Positions 4,984-5,150 of a stretch of DNA of 5,150 bases are shown here, piece after piece. The position numbers and the translations under genes were made by a program. The notes beneath the pieces were generated by a model. It saw only the letters and a program-made list of their open reading frames with translations. It was not told the origin of the DNA and made no database searches. Numbering within the stretch: position 1 is the stretch's first letter; every line of letters starts with the position of its first letter. This stretch comes from Desulfobacterales bacterium (GTDB taxonomy: Bacteria; Desulfobacterota; Desulfobacteria; Desulfobacterales; JAHEIW01): positions 1 to 5,150 of the forward strand of contig JAQYWI010000296.1 of NCBI GenBank assembly GCA_030145015.1. The letters run 5' to 3'.

Positions 4984-5150
4984 AACAATGATCAAAACAG
5001 AAAACCAGGTGGTTGTATGCGTTGGTCATTCATAACCACAATAAGGCTTCTGCAAAATAGGGTTTTAGGGAGCATCGACTGCCCTTTGTAGCAGGGCTAA
5101 AGGAGGAAAAAGGAAATACAAAGAAAAAGTAAGTTTTAGACCGGCAACTA
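4984..5150. other. Downstream spacer, no supported gene
   Basis: The spacer has an eight-base inverted repeat with one G-T pair, GTGGTTGT (5009-5016) and ATAACCAC (5032-5039). It has a short GCCCT/AGGGC stem (5081-5085, 5093-5097) and an AAGGAGG (5100-5106) with no ATG, GTG or TTG at a usable distance before the window ends. Frames starting at 4988 and 5017 are only 15 and 24 codons long. A following gene may begin beyond the window edge. Confidence 0.4.

Noticed and set aside
5043..5069. Possible insertion-sequence terminus (GGCTTCTGCAAAATAGGG-like)
   Set aside because: It vaguely recalls IS ends, but no matching inverted repeat, target duplication or transposase is in the window.

Overview
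The window carries most of a catabolic pathway for unsaturated hexuronates, the products that polysaccharide lyases release from pectin, glycosaminoglycans or similar uronic-acid polymers. Four enzymes are recognisable by length, motifs and long stretches of family-like sequence: a KdgF-type cupin (781-1119), KduI (2544-3374), KduD (3413-4174) and a KDPG aldolase, Eda (4329-4964). An IclR-family regulator (1720-2469) sits just upstream of kduI. All five genes are on the + strand. The implied route is: unsaturated monouronate -> (KdgF) 5-keto-4-deoxyuronate -> (KduI) 2,5-diketo-3-deoxygluconate -> (KduD) 2-keto-3-deoxygluconate -> (KDG kinase, not in this window) KDPG -> (Eda) pyruvate + glyceraldehyde-3-phosphate.

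Layout. Positions 1-320 hold the apparent tail of an upstream gene (to 61), an imperfect hairpin and a cluster of REP-like palindromes (161-266). Positions 321-625 hold two short convergent ORFs: a 56-residue one-helix membrane peptide on + and a 43-residue acidic peptide on - with a very good ribosome binding site. kdgF follows, with its own candidate promoter. A roughly 600-base stretch without a convincing gene (1120-1719) contains an inverted repeat, a GC-rich island, a promoter with a perfect -35 box, a double palindrome that is a strong operator candidate, and a leader of about 195 nt. Then come iclR, kduI and kduD in close order, a 40-codon ORF, and eda. After eda there is a perfect hairpin without a T-tract and about 165 bases with no gene I can support.

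How it works together. The double palindrome covers the predicted transcription start ahead of iclR, so the simplest reading is that the IclR protein represses its own transcript, and probably the kduI-kduD-(sORF)-eda genes read from it, until a pathway intermediate (KDG in the studied KdgR proteins) relieves repression. kdgF is set apart and lacks an obvious copy of this operator.

Organism. The sequence suggests a Gram-negative bacterium of moderate GC content. The palindromes of the form CCCCGCAGC-TT-GCTGCGGGG and the AT-rich spacers remind me of marine Desulfobacterota, but this is an impression rather than a demonstrated assignment. No tRNA, rRNA, CRISPR array or complete mobile element was seen. 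The pathway is known biochemistry. The less familiar items are the double operator, the 40-codon ORF coupled to eda, and the convergent small-ORF pair.
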